A stretch of DNA of 64,000 nt, taken from the NCBI GenBank assembly GCA_020635825.1, contig JACJZA010000008.1:124001-188000 (forward strand), in the 5' to 3' direction. Below the pieces are notes generated by a model that was given only the letters and a program-made list of their open reading frames with translations, was not told where the DNA came from and did no database searches. Shown here piece after piece: positions 43,820 through 53,910 of this stretch. The position numbers and the translations under genes were made by a program. The first letter of the stretch is position 1; each line of letters opens with the position of its first letter. The stretch comes from Flavobacteriales bacterium (lineage in GTDB: Bacteria; Bacteroidota; Bacteroidia; Flavobacteriales_E; Vicingaceae).

Positions 43820-44803
43820 ATGAAAAGAATATTAATAACAGGTGCAGCAGGGTTTTTAGGATCTCATTTATGTGATAGATTCATTAAAGAAGATTATCAT
43901 GTAATTGGAATGGATAATCTAATTACCGGAGATTTAAAAAATATTGAACATTTATTCCCTTTAAAGAATTTTGAATTTTATCATCACGATGTTTCAAATT
44001 TTGTTCATGTTCCGGGTAAACTAGATTACATTTTGCATTTTGCCTCACCCGCAAGTCCAATTGATTACCTTAAAATCCCTATCCAAACATTAAAAGTTGG
44101 TTCTTTAGGAACTCACAATCTTTTAGGTTTAGCAAAAGTCAAAGCTGCAAGAATGTTAATTGCATCTACATCAGAAGTTTACGGAGATCCATTAGTTCAT
44201 CCTCAAACAGAAGAATACTATGGAAATGTAAATCCAATTGGACCTAGAGGAGTATATGATGAAGCGAAGCGTTTCCAAGAAGCTATTACCATGGCTTATC
44301 ATACTTACCATGGAGTTGAGACAAGAATAGTGAGGATTTTTAATACTTATGGACCGAGAATGCGATTAAATGATGGAAGAGTGTTGCCGGCATTTATTGG
44401 GCAAGCATTAAGAGGCGAAGATTTAACTGTTTTCGGAAAAGGAAATCAAACTCGTTCTTTTTGTTATGTTGATGATTTAATTGAAGGAATTTATCGTTTA
44501 TTGCATAGTGACTATGCTTTACCTGTGAATATAGGTAACCCTGATGAAATTACTATTTTAGATTTCGCAAAAGAGATAATTAAACTGACAGGGACTACTC
44601 AAAAAATTATATATAAGGACTTACCTGTAAATGATCCAATGCAGCGTCAACCAAATATTGATAAAGCTAAAAGTATATTAGGGTGGGAACCAAAAGTTTC
44701 CAGAGCTGAAGGGTTAAAAATTACTTATGATTATTTCAAAGGTCTTTCTCAAGAAGAATTAAATAAAGTTGAACATAAAAATTTTGAACAATACATAAAA
44801 TAA
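43820..44803 (+). CDS. uxs: UDP-glucuronate decarboxylase (UDP-xylose synthase)
   Basis: 327 aa from ATG 43820, one base after the ugd stop (a GTG at 43811 would overlap it). SDR with G-A-A-G-F-L-G-S-H; catalytic S-T-S-E-V-Y-G and Y-D-E-A-K-R; the UXS-specific string [13 protein letters not shown] and [11 protein letters not shown]. It turns UDP-GlcA into UDP-xylose with internal NAD+ recycling. With ugd it forms a complete UDP-xylose pathway from UDP-glucose. Confidence 0.92.
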   Translation: MKRILITGAAGFLGSHLCDRFIKEDYHVIGMDNLITGDLKNIEHLFPLKNFEFYHHDVSNFVHVPGKLDYILHFASPASPIDYLKIPIQTLKVGSLGTHNLLGLAKVKAARMLIASTSEVYGDPLVHPQTEEYYGNVNPIGPRGVYDEAKRFQEAITMAYHTYHGVETRIVRIFNTYGPRMRLNDGRVLPAFIGQALRGEDLTVFGKGNQTRSFCYVDDLIEGIYRLLHSDYALPVNIGNPDEITILDFAKEIIKLTGTTQKIIYKDLPVNDPMQRQPNIDKAKSILGWEPKVSRAEGLKITYDYFKGLSQEELNKVEHKNFEQYIK

Positions 44804-45372
44804 TGGGATACTTTAGTCATGAAACAGCAGTAATAGATGAAGGTTGTCAAATTGGTGAAGGGACTAAAATTTGGCATTTTTCACACATTATGTCTAATTG
44901 TAAGATTGGAGAAAAATGTAACATTGGTCAAAATGTAGTGGTATCTCCTGAGGTTGTTTTGGGTAACAATGTGAAAGTACAAAATAATGTATCTATTTAT
45001 ACAGGAGTGGTTTGTGAAGATGATGTTTTTTTGGGACCATCTATGGTTTTTACAAATATCACAAACCCAAGAAGCGCAATTGTTAGAAGAGATCAATATG
45101 CAAAGACTTTGGTAAAAAAAGGAGCATCAATTGGTGCTAATGCTACTATTGTATGTGGGAATAACATTGGGGAATATGCTTTAATCGGAGCAGGTGCTGT
45201 TGTAACAAAAGATGTTCCTGCTTTTGCTTTGTTAGTTGGAAATCCGGCAAAACAAATTGGTTGGGTAAGTGAGTATGGCCATCGTTTAATTTTTGATGAA
45301 AATGGAGAAGCTTTATGCCCTGAAAGTCAAGAAAAATATAAATTAGAAAACAATAAAGTTTATAAACTATAA
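44803..45372 (+). CDS. Sugar-nucleotide N-acetyltransferase, left-handed beta-helix (WbpD-like)
   Basis: 189 aa of hexapeptide repeats ([40 protein letters not shown], then [27 protein letters not shown]), a trimeric left-handed beta-helix. [10 protein letters not shown] is the acceptor-binding string of WbpD/PglD-type enzymes. It would acetylate the 3-amino group of UDP-GlcNAc3NA. Its ATG overlaps the uxs stop (TAATG). Confidence 0.87.
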   Translation: MGYFSHETAVIDEGCQIGEGTKIWHFSHIMSNCKIGEKCNIGQNVVVSPEVVLGNNVKVQNNVSIYTGVVCEDDVFLGPSMVFTNITNPRSAIVRRDQYAKTLVKKGASIGANATIVCGNNIGEYALIGAGAVVTKDVPAFALLVGNPAKQIGWVSEYGHRLIFDENGEALCPESQEKYKLENNKVYKL

Positions 45373-45376
45373 ATAC

Positions 45377-46420
45377 ATGTCAGAGAATCAAAAAATAAAA
45401 TTCGCAGTGGTTGGTTTGGGTCACATTGGAAAAAGACATGCAGAAATGATTTTAGGTAATCCTAATGCTGAATTGGTTGCATTAAGTGATGTAGCGCCTA
45501 AAGAAAGCTTAGGAATTGAAAAATACAATGTTCCTTTTTTTAATGATTTAACCGAATTATTAGCATCGGGAATTGAAATAGATGTAGTGAATATTTGTAC
45601 CCCAAATGGCTTACATTCTGAACAAGCTTCCATGGTATTGGATAAAGGAATGCATGTAGTTGTTGAAAAACCTATCGGTTTATCTAAAGCAAAGTGCGAA
45701 CAAGTGATATTTAAAGCTTTACGTAACCATAAACATGTTTTTGCAGTTATGCAAAATAGGTATTCACCACCATCTGTTTGGATTAAGGATTTGATTGAAA
45801 GAAAAGTAATGGGTAAAATCTTTATGGTTCAGTTAAACTGTTACTGGAATAGAGATGCAAGGTATTATAAAAAAGGAGGATGGAAAGGAACTCAAGATTT
45901 AGATGGAGGAACTTTATTTACTCAATTTTCACATTTTATAGATATTATGTATTGGTTGTTTGGTGATATTACCAACATACAAGGAAAATTCAATGATTTT
46001 ACACATCAAGATTCTACTGATTTTGAGGATTCTGGATTTGTTTCTTTTGATTTCTTAGAAGGAGGAATGGGATGTTTAAATTATTCAACAGCGGTAGCTA
46101 ATCAAAATTTAGAAAGTAGTATTACTATTATTGGAGAAAAAGGGAGTGTGAAAATTGGCGGACAATATATGAATGAAGTAGAGATTTGTAATATTGAAGG
46201 ATACGAAATGCCTGAATTGCCTGCAGCAAACCCACCAAATGACTATGGCCCTTACAAAGGTTCTGCTGCTAATCACCATTATATTATTGAAAATGTGGTA
46301 GATACTTTACAGGGAAAAACTACAGCTACTACAAATGCATTGGAAGGATTGAAAGTTGTGGAAATTATTGAAAGAATTTACGAACTAAGAGATAAAAAAT
46401 TGCTAAAAAACATTAAATAG
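45377..46420 (+). CDS. Gfo/Idh/MocA oxidoreductase (WbpB-like)
   Basis: 347 aa. NAD(P) motif VGLGHIGKRHAEMI near the N-terminus; VVNICTPNGLHSEQA; VVEKPIGLS with the catalytic Lys. The middle LDGGTLFTQFSHFIDIMYWLFG is typical of UDP-GlcNAcA 3-dehydrogenases. It would oxidise C3 so that the DegT enzyme can aminate it. It lies 4 bases after the acetyltransferase and 4 before the tviB-like gene. Confidence 0.87.
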   Translation: MSENQKIKFAVVGLGHIGKRHAEMILGNPNAELVALSDVAPKESLGIEKYNVPFFNDLTELLASGIEIDVVNICTPNGLHSEQASMVLDKGMHVVVEKPIGLSKAKCEQVIFKALRNHKHVFAVMQNRYSPPSVWIKDLIERKVMGKIFMVQLNCYWNRDARYYKKGGWKGTQDLDGGTLFTQFSHFIDIMYWLFGDITNIQGKFNDFTHQDSTDFEDSGFVSFDFLEGGMGCLNYSTAVANQNLESSITIIGEKGSVKIGGQYMNEVEICNIEGYEMPELPAANPPNDYGPYKGSAANHHYIIENVVDTLQGKTTATTNALEGLKVVEIIERIYELRDKKLLKNIK

Positions 46421-46424
46421 AATC

Positions 46425-47720
46425 ATGAGTATTTACGAAAAACTAAAAAATAAAGAAACAAAAATTGCAGTTATAGGACTTGGTTATGTTGGTTTGCCTA
46501 TTGCTTTAGAGTTTGCTCGTAGCATGAAAGTAGTAGGGTTTGATATTAACCCAAAGCGAGTTGAAATGATGAGAAACAATATCGACCCGAGTGAAGAATT
46601 ACCTTCTTCAGCATTCGAAGGTTGTGATATTCATTTTACAGCTGACCCCGCAGATATGCATGATGTTACTTTTTTTGTGGTTGCTGTACCGACTCCAATT
46701 GATAACCATAATCTACCTGATTTAACTCCCTTGATTGGAGCTTCCAAAACGGTTGGTGCAGTACTTAAAAAAGGAGATTATGTTGTATATGAATCAACTG
46801 TATATCCCGGATGTACTGAAGAGGATTGTATTCCAGTTTTAGAAGAATTATCAGGATTAAAATTTAGAGATGATTTTAAAGTAGGGTATTCACCTGAAAG
46901 AATCAATCCTGGAGATACCCAACATACCTTAACCAATGTGGTAAAAGTGGTTTCCGGTTGTTGTGATGAATCTTTGGAGCAAATAGCTAAGGTTTATGAA
47001 GAAGTGGTAAAAGCAGGAGTTCACAGAGCAGCAAGTATAAAAGTGGCAGAAGCAGCTAAGATTATTGAAAATACTCAACGAGATGTGAACATAGCTTTGG
47101 TAAATGAGCTTTCTATCATTTTTAATAAAATGGGAATTAATACCTATGATGTATTAGAAGCAGCAGGAACCAAATGGAATTTCTTGAATTTTAGACCAGG
47201 ATTGGTGGGTGGACACTGTATCGGTGTTGACCCATATTATTTAACTTTTAAAGCAAAAGAATTTGGGTATCATGCTCAAATTATCAATTCAGGTCGTTTT
47301 GTAAATGACTCAATGGGAGCTTATGTTGCCAAACAAACGGTTAAAAAGATTATTGCTGCAGGTAAAAATATTTCCGGTTCTAAAGTTTTGGTAATGGGTG
47401 CCACCTTTAAAGAAGATGTGAGTGATATTAGAAACTCAAAAGTAGCGGATGTGGTAAATGAATTTGTTTCATTTGGTGCTAAGGTAGATGTAGTTGATTC
47501 TCATGCTGACTCAGATCAATTGAAACACGAATATGGTTTTGGGTTGGTTGAAAATATAGCCAATGATTATGATGCGGTTGTTGTAGCTGTAAATCATAAA
47601 GATTATGTGGATTTAGATGAAAGTTATTTCCATTCAATTACTTCTGAAAAAGCAGTGTTGGTTGATTTAAAAGGAATTTATAAGAACAAGATTAAGAACT
47701 TAACTTACTGGAGTTTATAA
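46425..47720 (+). CDS. UDP-N-acetylhexosamine 6-dehydrogenase (WbpA/TviB-like)
   Basis: 431 aa. It oxidises C6 of UDP-GlcNAc (or GalNAc) to the uronate. Motifs: IGLGYVGLPIALEFA, VAVPTPIDNHNLPDLTPL, YESTVYPGCTEE, VGYSPERINPGD, active site GLVGGHC265IGVDPYYL, and MGATFKEDVSDIRNSK. These strings separate it from the glucose enzyme at 42502 and put it in the Vi/WbpA group. Supplies the substrate for the WbpB-like enzyme. Confidence 0.9.
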   Translation: MSIYEKLKNKETKIAVIGLGYVGLPIALEFARSMKVVGFDINPKRVEMMRNNIDPSEELPSSAFEGCDIHFTADPADMHDVTFFVVAVPTPIDNHNLPDLTPLIGASKTVGAVLKKGDYVVYESTVYPGCTEEDCIPVLEELSGLKFRDDFKVGYSPERINPGDTQHTLTNVVKVVSGCCDESLEQIAKVYEEVVKAGVHRAASIKVAEAAKIIENTQRDVNIALVNELSIIFNKMGINTYDVLEAAGTKWNFLNFRPGLVGGHCIGVDPYYLTFKAKEFGYHAQIINSGRFVNDSMGAYVAKQTVKKIIAAGKNISGSKVLVMGATFKEDVSDIRNSKVADVVNEFVSFGAKVDVVDSHADSDQLKHEYGFGLVENIANDYDAVVVAVNHKDYVDLDESYFHSITSEKAVLVDLKGIYKNKIKNLTYWSL

Positions 47721-47722
47721 AA

Positions 47723-48784
47723 ATGGATTTTAAAAAAAATATTTGTGTAACTGGTGGTGCCGGATTCATTGGTTCTCATTTGGTACGTTTATTAGTAAAC
47801 AAATATCCTGAGTATAAAATTGTAAACCTAGATAAATTAACTTATGCAGGTAATTTAGCTAATCTTACAGATATCGAAAACAAACCAAATTATGAATTTG
47901 TAAAAGGCGATATCGTAGATACAGAATTTATTAATGATTTATTCAAACAACATCAATTTGATGCTGTTATTCATTTAGCGGCAGAATCGCATGTTGATAG
48001 GTCAATTGAAAGCCCAATGGATTTTATCATGACCAATATTGTTGGAACAGCAAACTTATTAAATGCAGCTAAATTCAATTGGAAAGATAATTACGATGGT
48101 AAATTGTTCTATCATGTTTCTACAGATGAGGTTTATGGTTCTTTAGGTGAAACGGGTATGTTTTTAGAAACAACTCCTTATGACCCAAGAAGTCCTTATT
48201 CATCATCAAAAGCAAGTTCTGACCATTTAGTGAGAGCTTATTATCACACCTATAAATTACCTGTGGTAATATCTAATTGTTCTAACAATTATGGTTCTCA
48301 TCAATTTCCTGAAAAATTGATTCCATTGTTTATCAATAACATCAAAAATAAAAAACCATTACCAGTGTATGGTAAAGGAGAGAATATTAGAGATTGGCTT
48401 TGGGTAGAAGATCATGCAAGAGCCATTGATGTTATTTTCCACAAAGCAGCCATTGGAGAAACTTACAATATTGGTGGGCATAATGAATGGACCAATATTG
48501 ATTTGATAAAAGTATTGTGTAAAGTAATGGACAGAAAATTAGGGCGATCAGAAGGAGAGTCAGAACAATTAATTACTTACGTTACTGATAGAGCAGGGCA
48601 TGATATGCGTTATGCCATTGATGCTACTAAATTAAAAAATGAGTTAGGATGGGTGCCTTCATTGCAATTTGAAGAAGGATTGGAAAACACCATTGATTGG
48701 TATCTAAACAATCAGGAATGGTTGAATAACGTTACTTCTGGAGAATACCAAAAATATTACGAACAACAATACGCTGATAGATAA
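47723..48784 (+). CDS. rfbB: dTDP-glucose 4,6-dehydratase
   Basis: 353 aa. SDR N-terminus CVTGGAGFIGSHLVR; DKLTYAGNLANL; catalytic STDEVYG, Y-S-S-S-K-A-S; H-D-M-R-Y-A-I-D near the end, the usual signature of RmlB/RfbB. It makes dTDP-4-keto-6-deoxyglucose. The rfbA, rfbC and rfbD genes are not in the window, so either they are elsewhere or the product feeds another deoxysugar. It starts 2 bases after the previous stop. Confidence 0.92.
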   Translation: MDFKKNICVTGGAGFIGSHLVRLLVNKYPEYKIVNLDKLTYAGNLANLTDIENKPNYEFVKGDIVDTEFINDLFKQHQFDAVIHLAAESHVDRSIESPMDFIMTNIVGTANLLNAAKFNWKDNYDGKLFYHVSTDEVYGSLGETGMFLETTPYDPRSPYSSSKASSDHLVRAYYHTYKLPVVISNCSNNYGSHQFPEKLIPLFINNIKNKKPLPVYGKGENIRDWLWVEDHARAIDVIFHKAAIGETYNIGGHNEWTNIDLIKVLCKVMDRKLGRSEGESEQLITYVTDRAGHDMRYAIDATKLKNELGWVPSLQFEEGLENTIDWYLNNQEWLNNVTSGEYQKYYEQQYADR

Positions 48785-49791
48785 TGTTTGACAAACCTTT
48801 TCATCAACAAGATATTTCAAAAAGTACTTTTTTAATTACTGGTGGTGCCGGATTTATTGGTTCCAACATCGTAACTTATTTAATGAAGTACAATGCCGGA
48901 AAGGTAATTGTGTTAGATAATTTATCGAATGGTTATAAAAAGAACATCGAACCATTTATTGGTCAACTAAATTTTCAATTTATAGAGGGTGACATTACCG
49001 ATTTCGATTTAGTAACTGAAATCATGAAAGAAGTAGATTATGTTTCTCATCAAGCGGCACTTGGTTCAGTACCACGTTCTATTCAAAATCCTTTGGCTAC
49101 ACACCATGCCAATACTACAGGTTTGTTAACTATTTTAACATGTGCAAAAGATGCCAATGTAAAACGTGTTGTTTTTGCTAGTTCATCATCTGTTTTTGGA
49201 GATAGTAAAGAATTGCCGAAGGTAGAAAGTAGAATAGGGAATCCACTTTCACCTTATGCGGTGAGCAAACGAACCAAAGAATTATATGCTGAGGTTTTTG
49301 CTAGAGTTTATGGTTTAGATGTGGTTGGGTTGAGGTATTTTAATGTGTTTGGACCCAATCAAAGTCCAAATGGACCTTACGCAGCAGCTATACCGTTGTT
49401 TATGGAAGCTGTGTTGAATAATAAAGCTCCTTATATTAATGGTGATGGAGAGCAAAGCCGAGATTTTACTTTTGTAGAAAACGCAGTTCAGGCTAACATT
49501 AAGTCACTTTTTACGGATAAAGAGGTAAAAGGAAAAGTGTTAAACATCGCTTTTGGAGGAAGAACTACGATTAACGACTTATTTTATAAAATTAGAAATG
49601 TGGTGGGAAATGAGGTAAAACCTATTTACAGAGAAGAAAGACCGGGAGATGTGCGCGATTCTTTAGCAGATATATCATTAGCACAAGAACTAATTGGTTA
49701 TAACCCTGAATTTAGTATAGATAAAGGTTTAGAAATCACCATTGATTGGTTTAAGAAAAATTATATTGATGCAGCTGCATCAACCAAATAA
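48784..49791 (+). CDS. UDP-HexNAc(A) C4-epimerase (WbpP/TviC-like)
   Basis: 335 aa SDR. N-terminus TFLITGGAGFIGSNIV; HQAALGSVPRSIQNPL is diagnostic of the WbpP/TviC branch; catalytic SSSSVFGDS and Y-A-V-S-K; FNVFGPNQSPNGPYAAAIP binds the N-acetyl group. It would interconvert UDP-GlcNAc and UDP-GalNAc or their uronates. Starts by overlap of one base with rfbB (TAATG). Confidence 0.88.
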   Translation: MFDKPFHQQDISKSTFLITGGAGFIGSNIVTYLMKYNAGKVIVLDNLSNGYKKNIEPFIGQLNFQFIEGDITDFDLVTEIMKEVDYVSHQAALGSVPRSIQNPLATHHANTTGLLTILTCAKDANVKRVVFASSSSVFGDSKELPKVESRIGNPLSPYAVSKRTKELYAEVFARVYGLDVVGLRYFNVFGPNQSPNGPYAAAIPLFMEAVLNNKAPYINGDGEQSRDFTFVENAVQANIKSLFTDKEVKGKVLNIAFGGRTTINDLFYKIRNVVGNEVKPIYREERPGDVRDSLADISLAQELIGYNPEFSIDKGLEITIDWFKKNYIDAAASTK

Positions 49792-49802
49792 AACAAAGTA
49801 AC

Positions 49803-50546
49803 ATGAGTTTCCTTAAAAACATATTTGGTAAAAAAGAAACTTACCCTTCAATTGATTTTTCGGTATTTAAAACCGACATGCACTCTCATTTAATTCCCGG
49901 AATCGACGATGGGTCGCCGGATATGGAAACAACCATCGCTTTAATCAAAGAATTTAAGCAAATGGGCTATTCCAAAATTATTACCACGCCACACGTAATG
50001 AGTGATTATTACAAAAACACCCCTGAAATTATTTTGGGTGGATTGGAAAAAGTGAGAGAAGAATTGAAAAAGCAAAACATAGAAATTGAACTACACGCTG
50101 CTGCTGAATACAATTTAGATGATGGCTTGGATAAATTGATTGATGAAAATAAGATTTTAACTTTTGGAGATAAGCACGTATTGTTTGAATTGCCTTTTAT
50201 GCAAGAACCAAGAAACATCCAAGAAATTGTTTTTAAGTTTCAAACCAATGGTTATAAGCCCATCTTAGCACACCCGGAGCGTTATGGTTTTTGGTATAAA
50301 GATTTTGAAAAATACGAAGAACTAAAAGCCAAAGGAATGTTATTGCAACTCAACTTATTATCGTTAACAGGACACTACTCACCCGAAACCAAAAAAGTGG
50401 CAGAGCGAATGGTAGATGAAAACTTAGTTGATTTAGTAGGTACCGATTGCCACCGAATAGAACACCTTAAAATATTGCAAGATTTTGCTGATTCGAAGTA
50501 TTTTAATCTGCTTGCAGAAAGAGAATTGGTGAATCAGAAGTTGTAG
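49803..50546 (+). CDS. PHP-family tyrosine-protein phosphatase (CpsB/YwqE type)
   Basis: 247 aa. Metal-binding PHP motifs D-M-H-S-H-L-I-P-G-I-D-D-G (near 25-37), T-T-P-H, A-A-E-Y, P-I-L-A-H-P-E-R-Y, and G-T-D-C-H-R near the end. CpsB enzymes remove phosphate from the capsule/exopolysaccharide tyrosine kinase and set polymer export. The kinase and Wza-like exporter are not in the window. It is last in the operon, so the sugars made here probably go into a kinase-regulated polysaccharide. Confidence 0.87.
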   Translation: MSFLKNIFGKKETYPSIDFSVFKTDMHSHLIPGIDDGSPDMETTIALIKEFKQMGYSKIITTPHVMSDYYKNTPEIILGGLEKVREELKKQNIEIELHAAAEYNLDDGLDKLIDENKILTFGDKHVLFELPFMQEPRNIQEIVFKFQTNGYKPILAHPERYGFWYKDFEKYEELKAKGMLLQLNLLSLTGHYSPETKKVAERMVDENLVDLVGTDCHRIEHLKILQDFADSKYFNLLAERELVNQKL

Positions 50547-50630
50547 TTTTTCTTTTTTCGTTTGACTCTACGAAATATTGCAGAAGGAAATTTATGTAAC
50601 TAATTTTTAATTTTAACTTCAGTTTTGGGT

Positions 50631-51338
50631 TTAATTATTATTACAGTTAAACGTCATTTTAAACGGTTTTACCGGAAATGAAGAAATTATTCCATATTTT
50701 CTACTGACTAATAATGGTTCAGCAATTATTTCAATATCCGAATTAATATTTGAATCTTTAAGTATTTCAGAAAGGTCTATTAACAAATCTTCCTTAATTT
50801 TAGTTTCTCCTAACAAGTTTTTATTTTCATAAATTTTAACCAAACTATTTCCTATTGATTGTGGTGGATAAAAGTCATTAGTCAGCTTTTTTTTGGTTTT
50901 TACATTTTTAGCGTATAAACGGATAGTTTTGTTCTCGCATAAATTATCTTCTAATAATTCTAATTCAAATTGTCCAGGGTCAACTAAAGCCTGAACTACT
51001 TGTTTTTCTTTGAAATATTTTGGTCTTTGGTTATTATATAATTTCTTAAAAGTTACATCAACAATTACTTTTCCAGCAGTTTTTGCTCGTAAGACAAAAT
51101 ACTCTTGGCTATATTCATATATTGTGTCAATTTTCCCATTTATAACTTTTAAGTCATAAACTTCTTCATTTTCATTAAGAATAAATGAGATAGACCACGG
51201 ATGTTCCAAATGAATATATTTTGTTTCTTCTTTTACAGAAAGATTGTCTGATTTAGGAATGAAAATTCTTGGTGAATTATCTTGAGATAAACATAATAAA
51301 GATAAAAGAATAAACATTAAAATTAAGCTAATTTTCAT
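50631..51338 (-). CDS. Secreted protein of unknown function
   Basis: 235 aa from ATG 51338 (a frame to 51389 adds 17 residues before the signal). Signal MKISLILMFILLSLLCLSQ. The mature part has strands and a motif TAGKVIVDVTFKKLYN; the middle weakly resembles beta-sandwich parts of GldM, but there is not enough to assign it. It converges with the sugar operon; the 84-base gap between holds no clear terminator. Confidence 0.6.
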   Translation of the reverse strand: MKISLILMFILLSLLCLSQDNSPRIFIPKSDNLSVKEETKYIHLEHPWSISFILNENEEVYDLKVINGKIDTIYEYSQEYFVLRAKTAGKVIVDVTFKKLYNNQRPKYFKEKQVVQALVDPGQFELELLEDNLCENKTIRLYAKNVKTKKKLTNDFYPPQSIGNSLVKIYENKNLLGETKIKEDLLIDLSEILKDSNINSDIEIIAEPLLVSRKYGIISSFPVKPFKMTFNCNNN

Positions 51339-51441
51339 TTTCTTAATAATTGCTACGACTGTAATGATAACATCTTTATCATCAATCAAGTTGAGGTCAA
51401 GTAATCTACATAATAGAGTTAAACCAAGTTAAAGATTTTAT

Positions 51442-51864
51442 TTAAAAAAGTCGGCTTTTCTGCTCCAAATAACTCTGTAAAATAATGGTAGCACTAATTT
51501 CATCTATCAGTGCTTTGTTTTGTCTAGCTTTCTTTTTTAGTCCGCTGTCTATCATGGTTTGAAAAGCCATTTTAGATGTAAAACGTTCATCCACTCTTTC
51601 AATTTTAATATTGGGAAATTTTCTGCCCAAATGTTTTACAAAAGGTTCAATAAATCTAGCAGATTCAGCAGGGTTATTTTGTAAATCTTTGGCTTCGCCC
51701 ACCACAATACATTCCACATTGTTTTTATTTAAATAGTCTTCCAAAAAAGGAATGATGTCTTTAACATGAACAGTAGTCAATCCGCTGGCAATAATTTGCA
51801 AGTCGTCGGTAGCTGCAATTCCCACTCTTTTTTGCCCGTAATCTATTGCAATAATTTTTGCCAT
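51442..51864 (-). CDS. ruvX: YqgF/RuvX-family Holliday-junction resolvase-like protein
   Basis: 140 aa, the usual length. RNase H fold: IAIDYGQKRVGIAATD (first catalytic Asp), VVGEAKDLQNNPAE, RVDERFTSKMA, and KALIDEISATIILQSYL (last Asp). Family members are implicated in 16S rRNA 5' processing and recombination. Divergent from ribBA across a 75-base spacer. Confidence 0.92.
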   Translation of the reverse strand: MAKIIAIDYGQKRVGIAATDDLQIIASGLTTVHVKDIIPFLEDYLNKNNVECIVVGEAKDLQNNPAESARFIEPFVKHLGRKFPNIKIERVDERFTSKMAFQTMIDSGLKKKARQNKALIDEISATIILQSYLEQKSRLF

Positions 51865-51915
51865 TTTTAAATTAACTTAATGCTCCTTTCAAGTTTTAAA
51901 CTTTAAAGATATTCT

Positions 51916-51923
51916 TAACTTTG
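51916..51923 (+). promoter_or_regulatory. -7 element of the ribBA promoter
   Basis: TAACTTTG fits TAnnTTTG exactly, 16 bases before the ribBA start; a weak -33 (GTTTT) lies about 19 bases upstream. The spacer is too short for an FMN riboswitch, and none is seen. Confidence 0.55.
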
Positions 51924-51939
51924 TACAAAAGGAATACGA

Positions 51940-53154
51940 ATGGATACAAAGTTAAATAAAATAGAGGAAGCGGTCGAAGAAATTAAGCACGGAAAGGTAG
52001 TAATTGTTGTAGATGATGAAGACAGAGAAAACGAAGGTGACTTTGTGGCTGCAGCAAGAACGGTAACTTCTGAGATGATTAATTTTATGGCTACACATGG
52101 TAGAGGATTAATTTGTGCTCCATTGGTAGAAGACAGATGTGAAGAGTTGGGATTGGATTTAATGGTGAGGTCGAACAATGCTGCTTACGAAACACCTTTT
52201 ACTGTTTCGGTTGATTTAATTGGTCATGGTTGCACAACAGGTATTTCAGCAAGCGATAGAGCTAAAACAGTTCAAGCTTTAATCAATCCTGAAACTAAAC
52301 CGGAAGAATTAGGAAAACCGGGGCATATTTTCCCATTAAAAGCTCGAAAAGGTGGCGTGTTGAGAAGAGCAGGACATACAGAAGCAGCTATTGATTTGGC
52401 TCGTATGGCAGGTTTTGAACCGGCTGGGGTAATAGTAGAGATTATGAATGTGGATGGTACCATGGCTCGTTTACCTGATTTATTGGAAATTGCCAAAAAA
52501 TTCAATCTAAAAATCATATCTATTAAAGATTTAATTGCTTATCGATTAAAAAACGAAACCTTAATTAAACGCGAAGTTCAAATAAAACTCCCTACTGAAT
52601 TTGGAAATTTTGATATGGTGGCTTACAAGCAAACTACTAATGATATGGATCATTTAGCCATTGTAAAAGGAAAATGGGAAAAAGATGAACCTATTTTAGT
52701 TCGTGTACATTCATCTTGTATGACGGGAGATATTTTTGGTTCATGCCGTTGTGATTGTGGTCCTCAACTGCATAAATCTATGGAGATGATTGAAGAGGCA
52801 GGAAAAGGAGTAATTGTTTACATGAATCAAGAGGGGAGAGGAATTGGGTTGTTGAACAAATTAAAAGCTTATAAATTACAAGAAGAAGGATTAGATACTG
52901 TTCAGGCAAACATTGAACTAGGCTTTAAAGCTGATCAACGTGATTACGGAATAGGTGCTCAGATATTGAGAGATTTAGGGGTTTCTAAAATCAGATTGAT
53001 GAGTAACAATCCAAAGAAAAGAACTGGATTGATTGGTTATGGCTTAGAAATAGTAGAAAATGTTGCCATTGAAATAGAATCGAATATTCACAATCAAGGA
53101 TATTTACAAACCAAAAGAGATAAATTAGGACACTCTCTTAAAATCAAAAAATAA
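51940..53154 (+). CDS. ribBA: Bifunctional DHBP synthase / GTP cyclohydrolase II
   Basis: 404 aa. Residues 1-205 are RibB ([24 protein letters not shown], then R-A-G-H-T-E-A). From 206 on is RibA, with the zinc ligands [17 protein letters not shown] near 258-275 and [28 protein letters not shown]. It makes dihydroxybutanone phosphate and the first pyrimidine intermediate of riboflavin. All catalytic residues I know are present. Transcribed from TAACTTTG at 51916; yebC follows after 33 bases. Confidence 0.96.
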   Translation: MDTKLNKIEEAVEEIKHGKVVIVVDDEDRENEGDFVAAARTVTSEMINFMATHGRGLICAPLVEDRCEELGLDLMVRSNNAAYETPFTVSVDLIGHGCTTGISASDRAKTVQALINPETKPEELGKPGHIFPLKARKGGVLRRAGHTEAAIDLARMAGFEPAGVIVEIMNVDGTMARLPDLLEIAKKFNLKIISIKDLIAYRLKNETLIKREVQIKLPTEFGNFDMVAYKQTTNDMDHLAIVKGKWEKDEPILVRVHSSCMTGDIFGSCRCDCGPQLHKSMEMIEEAGKGVIVYMNQEGRGIGLLNKLKAYKLQEEGLDTVQANIELGFKADQRDYGIGAQILRDLGVSKIRLMSNNPKKRTGLIGYGLEIVENVAIEIESNIHNQGYLQTKRDKLGHSLKIKK

Positions 53155-53187
53155 CATTTAAAATTTAAGTAACATCTAACATTAGTA

Positions 53188-53910
53188 ATGGGAAGAGCAT
53201 TTGAATTTAGAAAGGCCAGAAAGTTCAAAAGATGGGGACAAATGGCAAAAACGTTTACCAGAATTGGTAAAGATATTGTAATGGCCGTGAAAGAAGGCGG
53301 TCCTGATCCGGATGCAAATTCTCGATTAAGAGCCGTGATGCAAAATGCGAAGGCAGCTAATATGCCTAAGGAGAATGTAGAGAGAGCCATTAAAAAAGCA
53401 TCAGATAAGGATACTAGTAACTATAAAGAAGTAATTTTTGAAGGTTATGCACCACACGGAATTGCAATATTGGTAGAGACTGCAACAGATAACAATAACA
53501 GAACTGTTGCCAACATTAGAAGTTATTTTAATAAATGTAATGGAAGTTTAGGAACGTCAGGTTCGGTAGTTTTTATGTTTGATCATACTTGTAATTTTAG
53601 AATTGCAAATGATGGAACAGATCCTGAGGAACTAGAATTAGAATTGATTGATTACGGAGCAGAAGAAGTTTTTGTGGATGATGACGGAATTATCATTTAT
53701 GCTCCTTTCGAGAATTTTGGAGCCATTCAAAAATACTTGGAAGACAACAACAAAGAAATTCTTTCTTCTGGGTTTGAACGCATTGCTCAGGTAACTAAAA
53801 AACTATCAGCCGAAGAAGAAGCTGACGTTAATAAATTATTAGAAAAAATTGAAGATGATGATGATGTACAGAATGTATATCACACGATGGAACCAACATT
53901 AGAAGATTAG
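53188..53910 (+). CDS. yebC: YebC/PmpR-family regulator / translation factor
   Basis: 240 aa. Begins MGRAFEFRKARKFKRW, the Bacteroidetes form, then ANSRLRAVMQNAKAANMPKENVERAIKKA, E-G-Y-A-P-H-G-I-A, NNRTVANIRS, and S-G-S-V-V-F-M-F. The family binds DNA and, in some bacteria, helps ribosomes through polyproline. The latter is of note given the proline tail at 24434-24925. Its stop overlaps the stop of the convergent gene by bases 53907-53910. Confidence 0.93.
   Translation: MGRAFEFRKARKFKRWGQMAKTFTRIGKDIVMAVKEGGPDPDANSRLRAVMQNAKAANMPKENVERAIKKASDKDTSNYKEVIFEGYAPHGIAILVETATDNNNRTVANIRSYFNKCNGSLGTSGSVVFMFDHTCNFRIANDGTDPEELELELIDYGAEEVFVDDDGIIIYAPFENFGAIQKYLEDNNKEILSSGFERIAQVTKKLSAEEEADVNKLLEKIEDDDDVQNVYHTMEPTLED

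Noticed and set aside
51865..51939. FMN riboswitch before ribBA
   Set aside because: Only 75 bases, with no RFN-like conserved boxes.
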